Below, one piece after another: positions 1 to 8,477 of a stretch of 64,000 nucleotides of DNA. A model generated the notes under the pieces. It had not been told where the DNA came from, ran no database searches, and saw only the letters and a list, made by a program, of their open reading frames with translations. A program made the translations under genes and the position numbers. Numbering within the stretch: the first letter of the stretch is position 1; every line of letters begins with the position of its first letter. This DNA comes from Fodinicurvata halophila (GTDB lineage: Bacteria; Pseudomonadota; Alphaproteobacteria; Kiloniellales; DSM-21159), in contig NZ_JBHSCW010000003.1 in the NCBI RefSeq assembly GCF_042651425.1, forward strand, positions 372,001 through 436,000, given 5' to 3'.

Positions 1-1984
1 CGAGAAGATCATCGAGGGCGTTTCGGAGATTCGTGATGAATCCGACCGGCACGGATTGCGGGTGGTGATCGAGCTGCGCAAGGACGCCATGTCCGATGTC
101 GTGCTCAACCAGCTTTTCCGATATACGCCCCTGCAGACGTCCTTCGGCGTGAACATGCTGGCGATCAGCGGCAGCCGCCCGCAGATGATGACCCTGCGCG
201 AGGTGCTGACCTCGTTCATAACCTTCCGCGAGCAGGTGATCACCCGGCGCACGGCCTATGAGCTGGGCAAGGCGCGCGAACGAGCTCATGTCCTGGTTGG
301 CCTGGCGATTGCCGTGGCCAACATCGATGCCGTGATCGACCTGATCCGATCCGCGCCGGATCCCCAGGCGGCACGAGAAGCCTTGCTGGCGCGTGATTGG
401 CCCGCGAGCGAGGTTTCGGCCCTGATCGACCTGATCGATGAGCCCGGATATGTGGTCTCGGAAGACGGGACCTATCGCCTCTCCGATGCCCAGGCGCGCG
501 CGATCCTGGATTTGCGCCTGCAACGGCTGACCGGCCTTGAGCGCGACAAGATCGCCGAGGAGCTGCATAGCCTGGCGGATCGGATCAAGGACTACCTGAA
601 CATCCTGACATCGCGCGAACGCCTGATGGAGGTCTTGCGCGGCGAGCTGGTGGATACGCGCGATCGGTTCGCGGATGAACGCCGCACCACCATCGAGGAC
701 AGCGAGTTCGAACATGACATCGAGGACCTGATTCCTCGCGAGGACATGGTGGTGACCGTCACACATGGCGGTTACATAAAGCGGGTTCCTCTCTCGGCCT
801 ATCGCGCACAGCGCCGGGGCGGACGAGGACGTAGCGGCATGTCCACACGCGACGAGGATTTCGTTTCGCGGCTCTTCGTGACGGACACGCACACGCCGGT
901 GCTGTTCTTCTCGTCCCGCGGCATGGTCTACAAGATGAAGGTCTATCGCCTGCCTCAGGGAACGCCGCAGTCCCGCGGCAAGGCGCTGGTCAACCTTCTG
1001 CCCCTCGAGGAGGGGGAAACGATCACTGCCTTCATGCCGCTGCCTGAGGATGAGAGCACGTGGAACGATATGTTCGTGATGTTCGCAACCTCCTCCGGCA
1101 CCGTGCGCCGCAATCGGCTTTCAGATTTCACCAACGTTATGGCAAACGGAAAGATTGCCATGAAGCTGGCACCTGAGGATGGCTATCTGGTCGGGGTTGC
1201 GACCTGCAACGAAGACTCCGACGTGTTACTGGCCACCGCGGCCGGAAAGGCGATTCGCTTCCCGGTTACGGACGTGCGCGTCTTTTCCGGACGCAATTCC
1301 ACGGGAGTCCGCGGGGTGCGTCTTGGGCGGGACGACGAAGTGATCTCCATGTCGATCCTGCGCCATGTGCAAGCCAACAGCGAGGAACGGGACGCCTACC
1401 TGCGTCATGCCTCGGCCAAGCGTCGGGCGGAGATCCAGCAGGACGAGAGCAATGGCGACAGGAGCGAGGATGTTCCGGCAGAGAATTCATCGCTGCAATT
1501 GAGCGAGGCCAGACTGGCGGAACTGGGAGCCAACGAGGAATTCATTCTCTCCGTGTCCGATGACGGGTACGGCAAGCGGACTTCGTCCTATGAATACCGC
1601 GTGGCCGGCCGTGGCGGACAGGGCATTGGCAACCTGGACCTCTCCCGCTCGGGGGGGAGTGAGGCCCGGGTGGCTGCTGCCTTCCCGGTCTCCTTGGAGG
1701 ATCAGATCATGCTGGTCACCAACGCAGGCCAGTTGATCCGTACCTCGGTCGACGGCATCCGCATGGCGGGCCGGACGACGCGAGGGGTAACGCTCTTCCG
1801 CATGGGCGAGGGCGAACATGTGGTGTCGGTCGCGCATCTCCAGGATCTGGACAGCGAAACCGAGGAGGAGGCCGAAGCCGAAGTCGAAGAGGCGGCCGAG
1901 GCGATGGCTGAGCCGGAAGCGGAGGTCGACGACGAGGCTCCGACGGGAAGTGACGACGGCGACACGGACAGTTCCGAGGTCTGA
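1..1984 (+). CDS. gyrA: DNA gyrase subunit A, C-terminal part (5' end outside window)
   Basis: The reading frame is open from base 2, so the gene enters from the left and about the first third (breakage-reunion core with the active-site tyrosine) is missing. What is visible is the end of the core, the coiled-coil arm and the DNA-wrapping beta-pinwheel domain. A GyrA box, QRRGGRG, is encoded near 806-826; ParC proteins lack this box, so this is gyrase rather than topoisomerase IV. Between pinwheel blades there is an insert of roughly 60 charged residues (about 1355-1540), and the protein ends in a very acidic tail (about 1850-1981). Gyrase introduces negative supercoils as an A2B2 complex in the cytoplasm. 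coaD follows after 12 bases, probably co-transcribed. Confidence 0.97.
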   Translation, partial: EKIIEGVSEIRDESDRHGLRVVIELRKDAMSDVVLNQLFRYTPLQTSFGVNMLAISGSRPQMMTLREVLTSFITFREQVITRRTAYELGKARERAHVLVGLAIAVANIDAVIDLIRSAPDPQAAREALLARDWPASEVSALIDLIDEPGYVVSEDGTYRLSDAQARAILDLRLQRLTGLERDKIAEELHSLADRIKDYLNILTSRERLMEVLRGELVDTRDRFADERRTTIEDSEFEHDIEDLIPREDMVVTVTHGGYIKRVPLSAYRAQRRGGRGRSGMSTRDEDFVSRLFVTDTHTPVLFFSSRGMVYKMKVYRLPQGTPQSRGKALVNLLPLEEGETITAFMPLPEDESTWNDMFVMFATSSGTVRRNRLSDFTNVMANGKIAMKLAPEDGYLVGVATCNEDSDVLLATAAGKAIRFPVTDVRVFSGRNSTGVRGVRLGRDDEVISMSILRHVQANSEERDAYLRHASAKRRAEIQQDESNGDRSEDVPAENSSLQLSEARLAELGANEEFILSVSDDGYGKRTSSYEYRVAGRGGQGIGNLDLSRSGGSEARVAAAFPVSLEDQIMLVTNAGQLIRTSVDGIRMAGRTTRGVTLFRMGEGEHVVSVAHLQDLDSETEEEAEAEVEEAAEAMAEPEAEVDDEAPTGSDDGDTDSSEV

Positions 1985-1996
1985 CGAGAGGCGCGA

Positions 1997-2554
1997 ATGG
2001 CGGAAGCAGGAGAGGGGGCGGGCCCCCTGATCGGGGTCTATCCCGGAACATTCGACCCCATTACACTGGGCCATGTCGATATCATTCGACGCGCGACCAA
2101 GGTCGTGGACCGTCTGGTCATCGCAATCGCCCGAAATGATGGTAAGGGTCCGCTGTTCAAGACGGACGAGCGGGTGGCGCTGGTTCGCGAAGAGGTCGCG
2201 GCACTGGCTTCCAATGGGGGCAGCAACGGAATCGATATCGAGGTCCTGGCCTTCGACGATCTACTGATGCATTTCTGCGAGAGGCTTGACGCCCGGGTTA
2301 TACTGCGCGGCCTGCGTGCGGTTTCGGACTTCGAGTACGAATTCCAGATGGCCGCCATGAACGCCCGGCTCAATCCGCAGATCGAAACGGTCTTCCTGAT
2401 GGCTTCCGAGCGCCAGCAGTTCATTTCCTCGCGTTTCGTCAAGGAAATCGGTCGTTTAGGGGGAGATATCACCTCTTTCGTGACCCCTTCGGTGGCGCTG
2501 GCCTTGCAGCGTCGTTTTGCCGAGGAGCGCGGCGAAGGTTCCCAGCCAGTCTGA
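1997..2554 (+). CDS. coaD: Phosphopantetheine adenylyltransferase
   Basis: Catalyses ATP plus 4'-phosphopantetheine to dephospho-CoA and pyrophosphate, the penultimate step of coenzyme A synthesis, in the cytoplasm. The nucleotidyltransferase signature TLGH (residues 23-26, after YPGTFDP) and the C-terminal ISSRFVK motif are both present. At 185 aa it is slightly longer than the usual 160-170 because of a short N-terminal extension. The ATG at 1997 lies 12 bases after the gyrA stop, which suggests an operon; the gyrA-coaD order is common in Alphaproteobacteria. Confidence 0.97.
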   Translation: MAEAGEGAGPLIGVYPGTFDPITLGHVDIIRRATKVVDRLVIAIARNDGKGPLFKTDERVALVREEVAALASNGGSNGIDIEVLAFDDLLMHFCERLDARVILRGLRAVSDFEYEFQMAAMNARLNPQIETVFLMASERQQFISSRFVKEIGRLGGDITSFVTPSVALALQRRFAEERGEGSQPV

Positions 2555-2577
2555 GTGTTTTTTGGGCGTCTGGACAA

Positions 2578-2606
2578 TTGACCACCGGGGGCAAGCCCCC
2601 TATGTT
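2578..2606 (+). promoter_or_regulatory. Predicted sigma70 promoter of tRNA-Lys, with a GC hairpin in its spacer
   Basis: TTGACC (2578-2583) and TATGTT (2601-2606) are 17 bases apart, and the tRNA begins 13 bases after the -10 element. The spacer contains GGGGGC-AA-GCCCCC (2587-2600), a perfect 6-bp inverted repeat that could also stop coaD transcripts, although no T-run follows. Confidence 0.6.
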
Positions 2607-2619
2607 CCAGTCCCCGAGA

Positions 2620-2695
2620 GGGCCCGTAGCTCAGCTGGTAGAGCAACTGACTTTTAATCAGTAGGTCACAGGTTCGAACCCTGTCGGGCTCACCA
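2620..2695 (+). tRNA. tRNA-Lys (UUU)
   Basis: A complete 76-nt cloverleaf. The acceptor stem GGGCCCG pairs with CGGGCTC (one G-U pair), the TTC arm is GGTTCGAAC, and the anticodon loop CTTTTAA carries TTT at 2653-2655. The 3' CCA is encoded. Confidence 0.97.
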
Positions 2696-3022
2696 TTTCC
2701 CTCCGGTCCATTCCGATCACATGGTTCACGCTTTATTCCGGAGAGCTTCCAGGAATAGAACAGAATCCCTGGTGCGTTACTGATGTCGGGGCCTGCTCCA
2801 AGACCTCTGGGGCGACACTTCCCGCCATAAACCAAGCCGTGTTCTTTTGAACGAGAACAGGTGAATGCCGTTCGCGGATGGCATGACAAGCCCGAACTCC
2901 CTGCTCCGGATGCTTTCCAAAAGGCGGTCAAACGAGTGGAACACGCAATTGGTGCAAGAAAAATATATCACATACATGCCATTTAAGCTTAAAATCCTGC
3001 TGCATTTGAGGGGAGGGCGCGA
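2696..3022. other. Intergenic region between tRNA-Lys and the MarR gene
   Basis: No convincing gene: the reading frames here are short and overlap the tRNA or the regulator promoter. The last 80 bases are AT-rich and carry a 12-bp palindrome, so they probably hold the promoter and operator of the downstream regulator. I see nothing recognisable in 2700-2930. Confidence 0.6.
2982..2993. promoter_or_regulatory. 12-bp perfect palindrome, candidate MarR operator
   Basis: TTTAAGCTTAAA is a perfect palindrome inside an AT-rich patch (2960-2995), 30 bases before the start of a MarR-family gene. MarR proteins are dimers that commonly bind AT-rich palindromes in their own promoters, so autoregulation is a reasonable inference. 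It is not demonstrated here. Confidence 0.45.
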
Positions 3023-3538
3023 ATGGAAAGTGATCTTTCCGGTACCAAGGCGGCGGACAAGAACATAGCGAACAAGGAGCCTGGGAGAACTGCCGGAAGT
3101 TCCGTGGCCCTTTGGCCCAGCCTCATGGCGTGTCATAACCTGATCAGCGGCGAAATCCGCCTGCGTCTGCGCCGCAAGTATTCGCTCACATTGCCGCGCT
3201 ATGAACTGATGGCGCAGTTGAATGCTCAGGAAGAGGGGCTGTCCATGGGGGAACTCAGCCGCCGCCTGATGGTGTCGAACGGGAATATTACGGGGATTAC
3301 CGACCGACTGGTTTCCGAGGATCTCGTCGTTCGATACTCACTGCCCAGCGACAGACGCACGCATTATGTGAAGCTTACGCCGAAAGGGCAGGAGATTTTG
3401 CAGGCGATTTCAAAGTCCTACAATGAATGGCTTGAGGAATTTCTTGAAGGTATCGGTCCGGATCAGGCAGGCGAACTGGACAGGCTTCTGCGCCTTCTGC
3501 GTCATTCCGTGAACACCCGGATCAACCTGGCTCCCTAG
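3023..3538 (+). CDS. MarR-family transcriptional regulator
   Basis: A 171-aa winged helix-turn-helix protein. After a roughly 35-residue polar N-terminal extension, the MarR fold includes the recognition region LSMGELSRRLMVSNGNITG and the wing with the conserved SDRRTHYVKLTPKG. MarR dimers repress nearby or own genes and release DNA on binding aromatic ligands, organic acids or oxidants; the ligand cannot be read from sequence. The ATG follows GAGGGGAGG at good distance. It stands alone and converges on the copper chaperone gene with only 12 bases between stops. A palindrome upstream may be its operator. Confidence 0.9.
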   Translation: MESDLSGTKAADKNIANKEPGRTAGSSVALWPSLMACHNLISGEIRLRLRRKYSLTLPRYELMAQLNAQEEGLSMGELSRRLMVSNGNITGITDRLVSEDLVVRYSLPSDRRTHYVKLTPKGQEILQAISKSYNEWLEEFLEGIGPDQAGELDRLLRLLRHSVNTRINLAP

Positions 3539-3550
3539 GGTACAATATCC

Positions 3551-4042
3551 TCAGTCGTGCGTGTGCTGCTGCGGCTCGGGATCGGGCGCGGAGGTGCCAA
3601 CGCCTTCCACCACAACTTCGACTTTCAGGTTTCCTGCCTGCTCGAAGGTCAGGGTCAGGGGGAAGGAGTCGTCTTGTTGCAGAGGAGCCTCGAGGTCGAA
3701 CAGCATCAGGTGGTGACCGCCGGGCGCCAGTTCGGTTGTTCCTTTGGCCGGCACGTCAATGGCCTCCACCTGGCGCATGCGCATGACGCCGTCTTCATGC
3801 CTGTGCGTGTGAAGCTCGACCTTTTCCGCAATCTCGGAGCGGGCCGAAAGCAGCTTGTCGGACGTATCGGCACGATTATGAATGGTCAGGAAAATCGCCC
3901 CGGTTTGCGTGCGTCCCGCACTGTCGCGGGCCCAGGGCTGGTCGACCTGCAGGTTGCCCAGTGTGAAATCCTGTGCCTGGACCGTCACCGCGGCGAGGAG
4001 AATACTGCCTGTCAGTGCCGACTTGAAGAAGTTCCTGTTCAT
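3551..4042 (-). CDS. Periplasmic copper chaperone, PCu(A)C family
   Basis: A 163-aa exported protein with an N-terminal signal peptide (about residues 1-23, cleavage near VQA-QD). The PCu(A)C copper-binding signature H(M)X10MX21HXM is complete: H78, M89, H111 and M113. The family delivers Cu(I) to the CuA site of cytochrome c oxidase, directly or through Sco proteins. A histidine-rich C-terminal tail ending HTHD could add metal binding. No Sco or oxidase gene lies in this window, so it works with partners encoded elsewhere. Confidence 0.93.
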   Translation of the reverse strand: MNRNFFKSALTGSILLAAVTVQAQDFTLGNLQVDQPWARDSAGRTQTGAIFLTIHNRADTSDKLLSARSEIAEKVELHTHRHEDGVMRMRQVEAIDVPAKGTTELAPGGHHLMLFDLEAPLQQDDSFPLTLTFEQAGNLKVEVVVEGVGTSAPDPEPQQHTHD

Positions 4043-4081
4043 CGTCTTGATATTCCTGCTGAAATGAGGGTTCAGTCATTA

Positions 4082-4093
4082 CCTGGTACCAGG
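4082..4093. promoter_or_regulatory. 12-bp palindrome upstream of the copper chaperone
   Basis: CCTGGTACCAGG is a perfect palindrome centred about 45 bases upstream of the copper chaperone start, in the expected promoter zone. It could be an operator for a metal-responsive regulator, but I do not recognise a known consensus. Confidence 0.3.
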
Positions 4094-4178
4094 GTAGGGG
4101 CAAGCCGTCGTGACCTCTTGACGTGCTGTCCTGGGCAGCGTCAGAGCCATGTCAGGTATATAGCTGTAGTTCGTCCAT

Positions 4179-4214
4179 GAAGCCACGGTGGAAATCATGG
4201 TAGAAGGTGGCTTC
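4179..4214 (+). promoter_or_regulatory. Possible leader hairpin upstream of folD
   Basis: GAAGCCAC (4179-4186) and GTGGCTTC (4207-4214) can form an 8-bp stem around a 20-base loop, about 75 bases before the chosen start. I could not match it to a known folate riboswitch class. Confidence 0.25.
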
Positions 4215-4288
4215 GAGACTGATACCCCTGCCGCTTCAGTTCAGGTTTGCTCGGGACAAGGATTATGACAGTCGCATTGCAGGAAGAC

Positions 4289-5197
4289 ATGAACAGCCAG
4301 AGCCGGCATAAGATACTCGACGGGAAGAAGCTGGCCCGGGAAATCCGCGAAAGCGTGGCGGATGAAGCGCGCAAGCTGGAGGGAGACGGCTGGTCCCCGA
4401 GGCTGGTTTCCATCGCCGTGGGCGATACCGATGCGGCCATGCTCTATATCCGCAACCAGCGGCGCGTGGCGGAGCAGACGGGTATTGCCTTCGAGGAGCG
4501 TTTCTATTCCGAGAAGGTGACGCAGGAGGAAATGCTGGCGGCCATCCGCTCGCTCAATGCCGATCCCAGGGTCAGCGGGATTATCCTGCAGCGTCCAGTG
4601 CCGAAACATCTTTCGATCAAGCAGTTACAGTCCAGTATTCATCCCCTGAAGGATGTGGAAGGCATGCATCCGGCCTCGATCGGCAATATCGTGTACAACG
4701 AACTGGCGCTTGGGCCCTGCACCTCGGTGGCCTCGGTGGAACTGCTGAAAGCGACGGGCCTCAATCTCGAAGGCCTGGAAGTCGTGGTGATCGGGCATTC
4801 CGAGATCGTCGGCAAGCCGATCGCTTTCCTGCTGATGAGCGAAGGCGCGACGGTGACCGTCTGTCATCACATGACGCGGAATCTCTCGGTTCACTCGCGC
4901 CAGGCCGATGCCGTCTTCGTGGCCGTCGGCAAGCCGCAACTGATTACCGGCTCCATGATCAAGCCGGGGGCGGCTGTTATCGATATCGGTATCAACCAGG
5001 TGAGCGAGCCGGAGGGCTCGACGCGAGTCGTGGGTGACGCCGACTATGAAAGCTGTCAGGAGGTTGCCGGATGGATCACGCCGGTGCCCGGCGGTGTCGG
5101 GCCTGTGACCGTTTCGATTCTCATGCGCAATACCCTGACGGCGCTCAAGTTGCAGCGGCAACACTACGAGGCGCAGTTCGGGCGTGAAATGATCTGA
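4289..5197 (+). CDS. folD: FolD-family methylene-THF dehydrogenase homologue with altered catalytic residues
   Basis: FolD enzymes oxidise 5,10-methylene-THF and hydrolyse methenyl-THF to 10-formyl-THF. The fold is complete over about 302 aa: IDGK-like start, ILQRPVP, HP-KDVEGMHP, the NAD(P) segment VVIGHSEIVGKP and PVPGGVGPVT. The key loop reads LYIRNQRR, where canonical FolD has YVxxKxK, so the catalytic lysine (Lys56 in the human enzyme) is glutamine (residue 57, codon 4457-4459). The aspartate of the DVDG motif is glutamate (residue 124). Known Lys56 mutants lose cyclohydrolase but keep dehydrogenase activity, so this may be dehydrogenase only. I chose ATG 4289 because AGGAAG precedes it; ATG 4265 is also possible. 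Confidence 0.88.
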   Translation: MNSQSRHKILDGKKLAREIRESVADEARKLEGDGWSPRLVSIAVGDTDAAMLYIRNQRRVAEQTGIAFEERFYSEKVTQEEMLAAIRSLNADPRVSGIILQRPVPKHLSIKQLQSSIHPLKDVEGMHPASIGNIVYNELALGPCTSVASVELLKATGLNLEGLEVVVIGHSEIVGKPIAFLLMSEGATVTVCHHMTRNLSVHSRQADAVFVAVGKPQLITGSMIKPGAAVIDIGINQVSEPEGSTRVVGDADYESCQEVAGWITPVPGGVGPVTVSILMRNTLTALKLQRQHYEAQFGREMI

Positions 5198-5233
5198 GGC
5201 AGAATGTATGCGTGGAACTCATTTCCCCGTGTC

Positions 5234-5261
5234 AGCCCGATTCCCGACAGCGGATAGGGCT
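5234..5261 (+). terminator. Possible terminator after folD
   Basis: AGCCCGATTCC and GGATAGGGCT form an imperfect stem followed by TTTT, 40 bases after the folD stop. The mismatches make this a weak call. Confidence 0.35.
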
Positions 5262-5341
5262 TTTCCCGGCGCATCATGGTTCCCATCTGTGCTAGGAATT
5301 CCAGTATTCGACATCCGACAAGACCATAAGGGAGACCTATC

Positions 5342-6829
5342 ATGTCCGCAGTAAGTGCCGCAGAGAAAACCTCTGCGCCGCAGTTGAAAGACGCCAAGCT
5401 TTTCCGCCAGCAGGCCTATGTCGATGGCAAGTGGATCGACGCGGACAACGGCGGTACGACCGAGGTGACGAACCCCGGCACTTCGGAGGTGCTTGGTACG
5501 ATTCCCAGAATGGGATCTGAGGAAACGCGCAAGGCGATCGAGGCCGCGAACAAGGCGTGGCCGGCCTGGCGCGCCAAGACCGCCAAGGAACGCGCCGCGA
5601 TCCTGCGCAAGTGGTATGACCTGGTGATGGAGAACCAGGATGACCTGGGCCTCCTGATGACCATGGAGCAAGGCAAGCCATTGACCGAGGCGCGGGGCGA
5701 GATCGCCTATGGCGCCTCCTTCATAGAGTGGTTCTCCGAAGAGGCACGCCGCATCTATGGGGACGTGATCCCGGCGCACCAGTCCGACAAGCGGATCATG
5801 GTCATCAAGCAGCCCATCGGTGTCGTGGCCGCCATTACGCCGTGGAACTTCCCGAATGCCATGATCACCCGCAAGGCAGCACCGGCGTTGGCGGCGGGTT
5901 GTCCGATGGTGCTCAAGCCCGCCGAACAGACGCCCTATTCGGCCCTGGCACTCGCCGAGCTGGCGGAACGGGCCGGCATTCCGGCCGGTGTCTTCAACGT
6001 CGTCACCGGCAAGGCCTCGGACATCGGCGGCGAGATGACGTCGAACAAGACGGTGCGCAAGCTGTCCTTCACCGGTTCCACCGAGGTCGGCAAGCTGCTG
6101 ATGCGCCAGTCGGCCGACAGCATCAAGAAGCTCTCGCTGGAGCTGGGGGGCAATGCCCCGTTCATCGTCTTCGATGACGCCGACCTGGATGCGGCCGTCG
6201 AGGGTGCGATGATGAGCAAGTTCCGCAACACCGGTCAGACCTGTGTCTGTGCCAACCGTATCTATGTGCAGGACGGCGTCTATGACGCTTTTGCCGCCAA
6301 GTTCGCCGAGAAGATCAAGGGCCTGAAGGTCGGCTATGGCATCGAAGAGGGTGTCTCCCAGGGACCGCTGATCGACCAGCCCGCTCTGGAGAAGGTCGAG
6401 GAGCATGTCTCCGACGCCGTTTCCAAGGGTGCCGAAGTCAAGGTTGGCGGCAAGCGCCACGAACTTGGCGGAACCTATTTCGAGCCAACCCTGATGACCG
6501 GCGTCACACGCCAGATGAAGGTGGCCGAGGAAGAGACCTTCGGTCCGGTCGCGCCGCTCTTCCGCTTCAAGAGCGAAGAGGAAGTGCTCGAGCAGGCCAA
6601 TGATACACCGTTCGGTCTGGCGAGTTATTTCTATGCCCGGGATGTCGGACGCATCTGGCGTGTCGGCGAGGGCCTGGAAACCGGCATTGTCGGTGTCAAT
6701 ACCGGCATCATTTCCACGGAAGTGGCGCCCTTCGGCGGCGTCAAGGAATCCGGCCTGGGGCGCGAGGGCTCCAAGTACGGCATCGAGGACTTCCTGGAGA
6801 TGAAGTATCTCTGCGTCGGCGGCGTTTGA
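5342..6829 (+). CDS. gabD: NAD(P)-dependent succinate-semialdehyde dehydrogenase
   Basis: A full-length (495 aa) class I aldehyde dehydrogenase that best fits the GabD group, oxidising succinate semialdehyde to succinate. PWNFPNAMITRK marks the substrate/cofactor segment; the general-base glutamate is in LELGGNAP and the nucleophilic cysteine in FRNTGQTCVCANR. The C-terminal FGGVKESGLGREGSKYG motif is typical of the group. AAGGGAG (5328-5334) precedes the ATG. No GABA transaminase gene is nearby, so the substrate source is not shown by context; glutarate semialdehyde is an alternative substrate. It is followed by a strong terminator. Confidence 0.93.
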   Translation: MSAVSAAEKTSAPQLKDAKLFRQQAYVDGKWIDADNGGTTEVTNPGTSEVLGTIPRMGSEETRKAIEAANKAWPAWRAKTAKERAAILRKWYDLVMENQDDLGLLMTMEQGKPLTEARGEIAYGASFIEWFSEEARRIYGDVIPAHQSDKRIMVIKQPIGVVAAITPWNFPNAMITRKAAPALAAGCPMVLKPAEQTPYSALALAELAERAGIPAGVFNVVTGKASDIGGEMTSNKTVRKLSFTGSTEVGKLLMRQSADSIKKLSLELGGNAPFIVFDDADLDAAVEGAMMSKFRNTGQTCVCANRIYVQDGVYDAFAAKFAEKIKGLKVGYGIEEGVSQGPLIDQPALEKVEEHVSDAVSKGAEVKVGGKRHELGGTYFEPTLMTGVTRQMKVAEEETFGPVAPLFRFKSEEEVLEQANDTPFGLASYFYARDVGRIWRVGEGLETGIVGVNTGIISTEVAPFGGVKESGLGREGSKYGIEDFLEMKYLCVGGV

Positions 6830-6845
6830 ACGCTGCCGCGTGGAC

Positions 6846-6871
6846 TCGGGCGGATCCAAGGATCCGCCCGA
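6846..6871 (+). terminator. Intrinsic terminator of gabD
   Basis: A perfect 12-bp stem (arm TCGGGCGGATCC, two-base AA loop) ends at 6871 and is followed by TTTCT. It lies 17 bases after the gabD stop. Confidence 0.8.
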
Positions 6872-6931
6872 TTTCTGTCCGAACCTGCATGATGGCAGGA
6901 CGCCGGTTGGACCGATTTGGATACGGGGCAT

Positions 6932-8311
6932 ATGACGACATTCGACTATGATCTTTTCGTAATCGGCGCCGGTTCGGGCGGCGTGAGGGCAGCCCGCATG
7001 TCCGCCTCGCATGGCGCGCGCGTGGCAATTGCCGAGGAGCGGCATTTCGGCGGGACCTGCGTCAATATCGGCTGCGTTCCCAAGAAGCTGATGGTCTATG
7101 CCAGCCATTTCGGCGAGGATTTCAAGGACGCGGCCGGTTACGGCTGGACTGTCGGGCAAACCTCCTTCGACTGGACGACCTTGATCGCGAACAAGGATCG
7201 CGAGATAGGACGCCTGAACGGCATCTACGAAAAGCTGCTAAGCAATGCCGGAGTCGAGATTTTCACGAGCCGCGCGGTCATGCTGGACGAGCACACGCTC
7301 GATGTGGGTGGCAAGCGGATTACGGCGCAGAACATCCTGGTCGCTACGGGCGGAAAGCCGGCACGTGCAGAGATTCCCGGCGGTGACCTGACGCTGGTCT
7401 CCGACGACGTCTTTTACCTGGAGAAACAACCCGAACGCATTCTCGTGGTGGGCGGTGGCTACATCGGTGTGGAGTTTGCGGGCATCTTCAGCGGATTGGG
7501 CACGCAAACCACCCTTGTTCACCGTGGTCCCGCATTCCTCAGGGGCTTCGACGAGGACCTGCGCCACTTCCTGGTCCAGGAAATGGACAAGAAAGGGGTC
7601 TCCCTGCGCTTCAACCAGACCGTCACTTCCGTCGAACGCGGACCGGGCGGGCTGACGGCGCAGTTTTCGGATGGTTCGACGCAGGAGTTCGACGAAATTC
7701 TCTACGCCGTGGGCCGTCACCCGAATACCGAGGGGCTGGGACTGGACAGGGCAGGTGTAGCCCTGGACGACCGCGGTGCCGTTCGCGTGGATGATTACCT
7801 TCGTAGCAGTGTTTCCTCGATCTATGCCATCGGCGATGTCACGGATCGCCTGCAGTTGACGCCGGTGGCACTGGCCGAAGGCATGGCCGTCGCCCGCACT
7901 CTGTTCCGGGATACGCCAAGCTGCGTCGACTACGCCGATGTACCTACGGCGGTCTTCAGCCAGCCGCCAATCGCGACCGTCGGATTGACGGAAGAAGAAG
8001 CGCGCGCGCGGCACGAGCCGGTCGACATCTACCGCGCCGACTTCCGTCCCATGCGCCATACCCTGTCCGGCAACGAGGAACGAGCCCTCATGAAGCTGGT
8101 CGTTGCACGCGATACGCAGCGTGTGCTGGGAGTACACATGGCAGGAATGGATGCTCCGGAGATCATCCAAGGCATCGCCATCGCCGTGAAAGCTGGTGCC
8201 ACGAAGGATGTGTTCGATGAAACCATCGGCATACATCCGACCACGGCCGAGGAATTCGTCACGATGCGCGAGAAGGCTCCTGAACCGCAGGCCCGTGCGG
8301 CGGCGCAGTAA
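6932..8311 (+). CDS. gor: Glutathione-disulfide reductase
   Basis: A 459-aa flavoprotein disulfide reductase that reduces GSSG with NADPH in the cytoplasm. It has the FAD-binding GAGSGG motif (12-17), the redox-active disulfide in GGTCVNIGCVPKK (C43 and C48), the NADPH-binding VVGGGYIGVEFA segment, the second FAD segment YAIGDVTDRLQLTPVA, and the C-terminal catalytic HPTTAEE (H435). The length and motifs match glutathione reductase rather than dihydrolipoamide dehydrogenase, which has GGTCLNVGCIPSK. An upstream TTG (6917) is open, but ATG 6932 starts immediately before the first beta strand. Confidence 0.94.
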   Translation: MTTFDYDLFVIGAGSGGVRAARMSASHGARVAIAEERHFGGTCVNIGCVPKKLMVYASHFGEDFKDAAGYGWTVGQTSFDWTTLIANKDREIGRLNGIYEKLLSNAGVEIFTSRAVMLDEHTLDVGGKRITAQNILVATGGKPARAEIPGGDLTLVSDDVFYLEKQPERILVVGGGYIGVEFAGIFSGLGTQTTLVHRGPAFLRGFDEDLRHFLVQEMDKKGVSLRFNQTVTSVERGPGGLTAQFSDGSTQEFDEILYAVGRHPNTEGLGLDRAGVALDDRGAVRVDDYLRSSVSSIYAIGDVTDRLQLTPVALAEGMAVARTLFRDTPSCVDYADVPTAVFSQPPIATVGLTEEEARARHEPVDIYRADFRPMRHTLSGNEERALMKLVVARDTQRVLGVHMAGMDAPEIIQGIAIAVKAGATKDVFDETIGIHPTTAEEFVTMREKAPEPQARAAAQ

Positions 8312-8477
8312 TCTCGCTGTCCAGGCAGCTATTTCAGGGTGAAGCAGATTTTGCCCGCACCTGCGTGAACAGTGTAGATTTTTGGTTGTCCGCCCATCGG
8401 GGCTTTGAAATAAGGGCCGCTCTTCAGGGCCAAAGAGAACCGATCTCGGGGCGTCCGTCAGAAGGGGGAGGGGTTTC

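Noticed and set aside
1355..1540. Insert in the GyrA C-terminal domain as a novelty
   Set aside because: Alphaproteobacterial GyrA proteins commonly carry a charged insert at this place, so it is probably a lineage feature.
2038..2931. 297-codon minus-strand frame running across coaD and tRNA-Lys
   Set aside because: It reads through a tRNA and through coaD antisense; no ribosome-binding site or motif.
5219..7159. Long minus-strand frame opposite gabD
   Set aside because: It overlaps gabD and the start of gor completely; its translation is His/Asp/Gly-rich without any motif, typical of antisense frames in GC-rich DNA.
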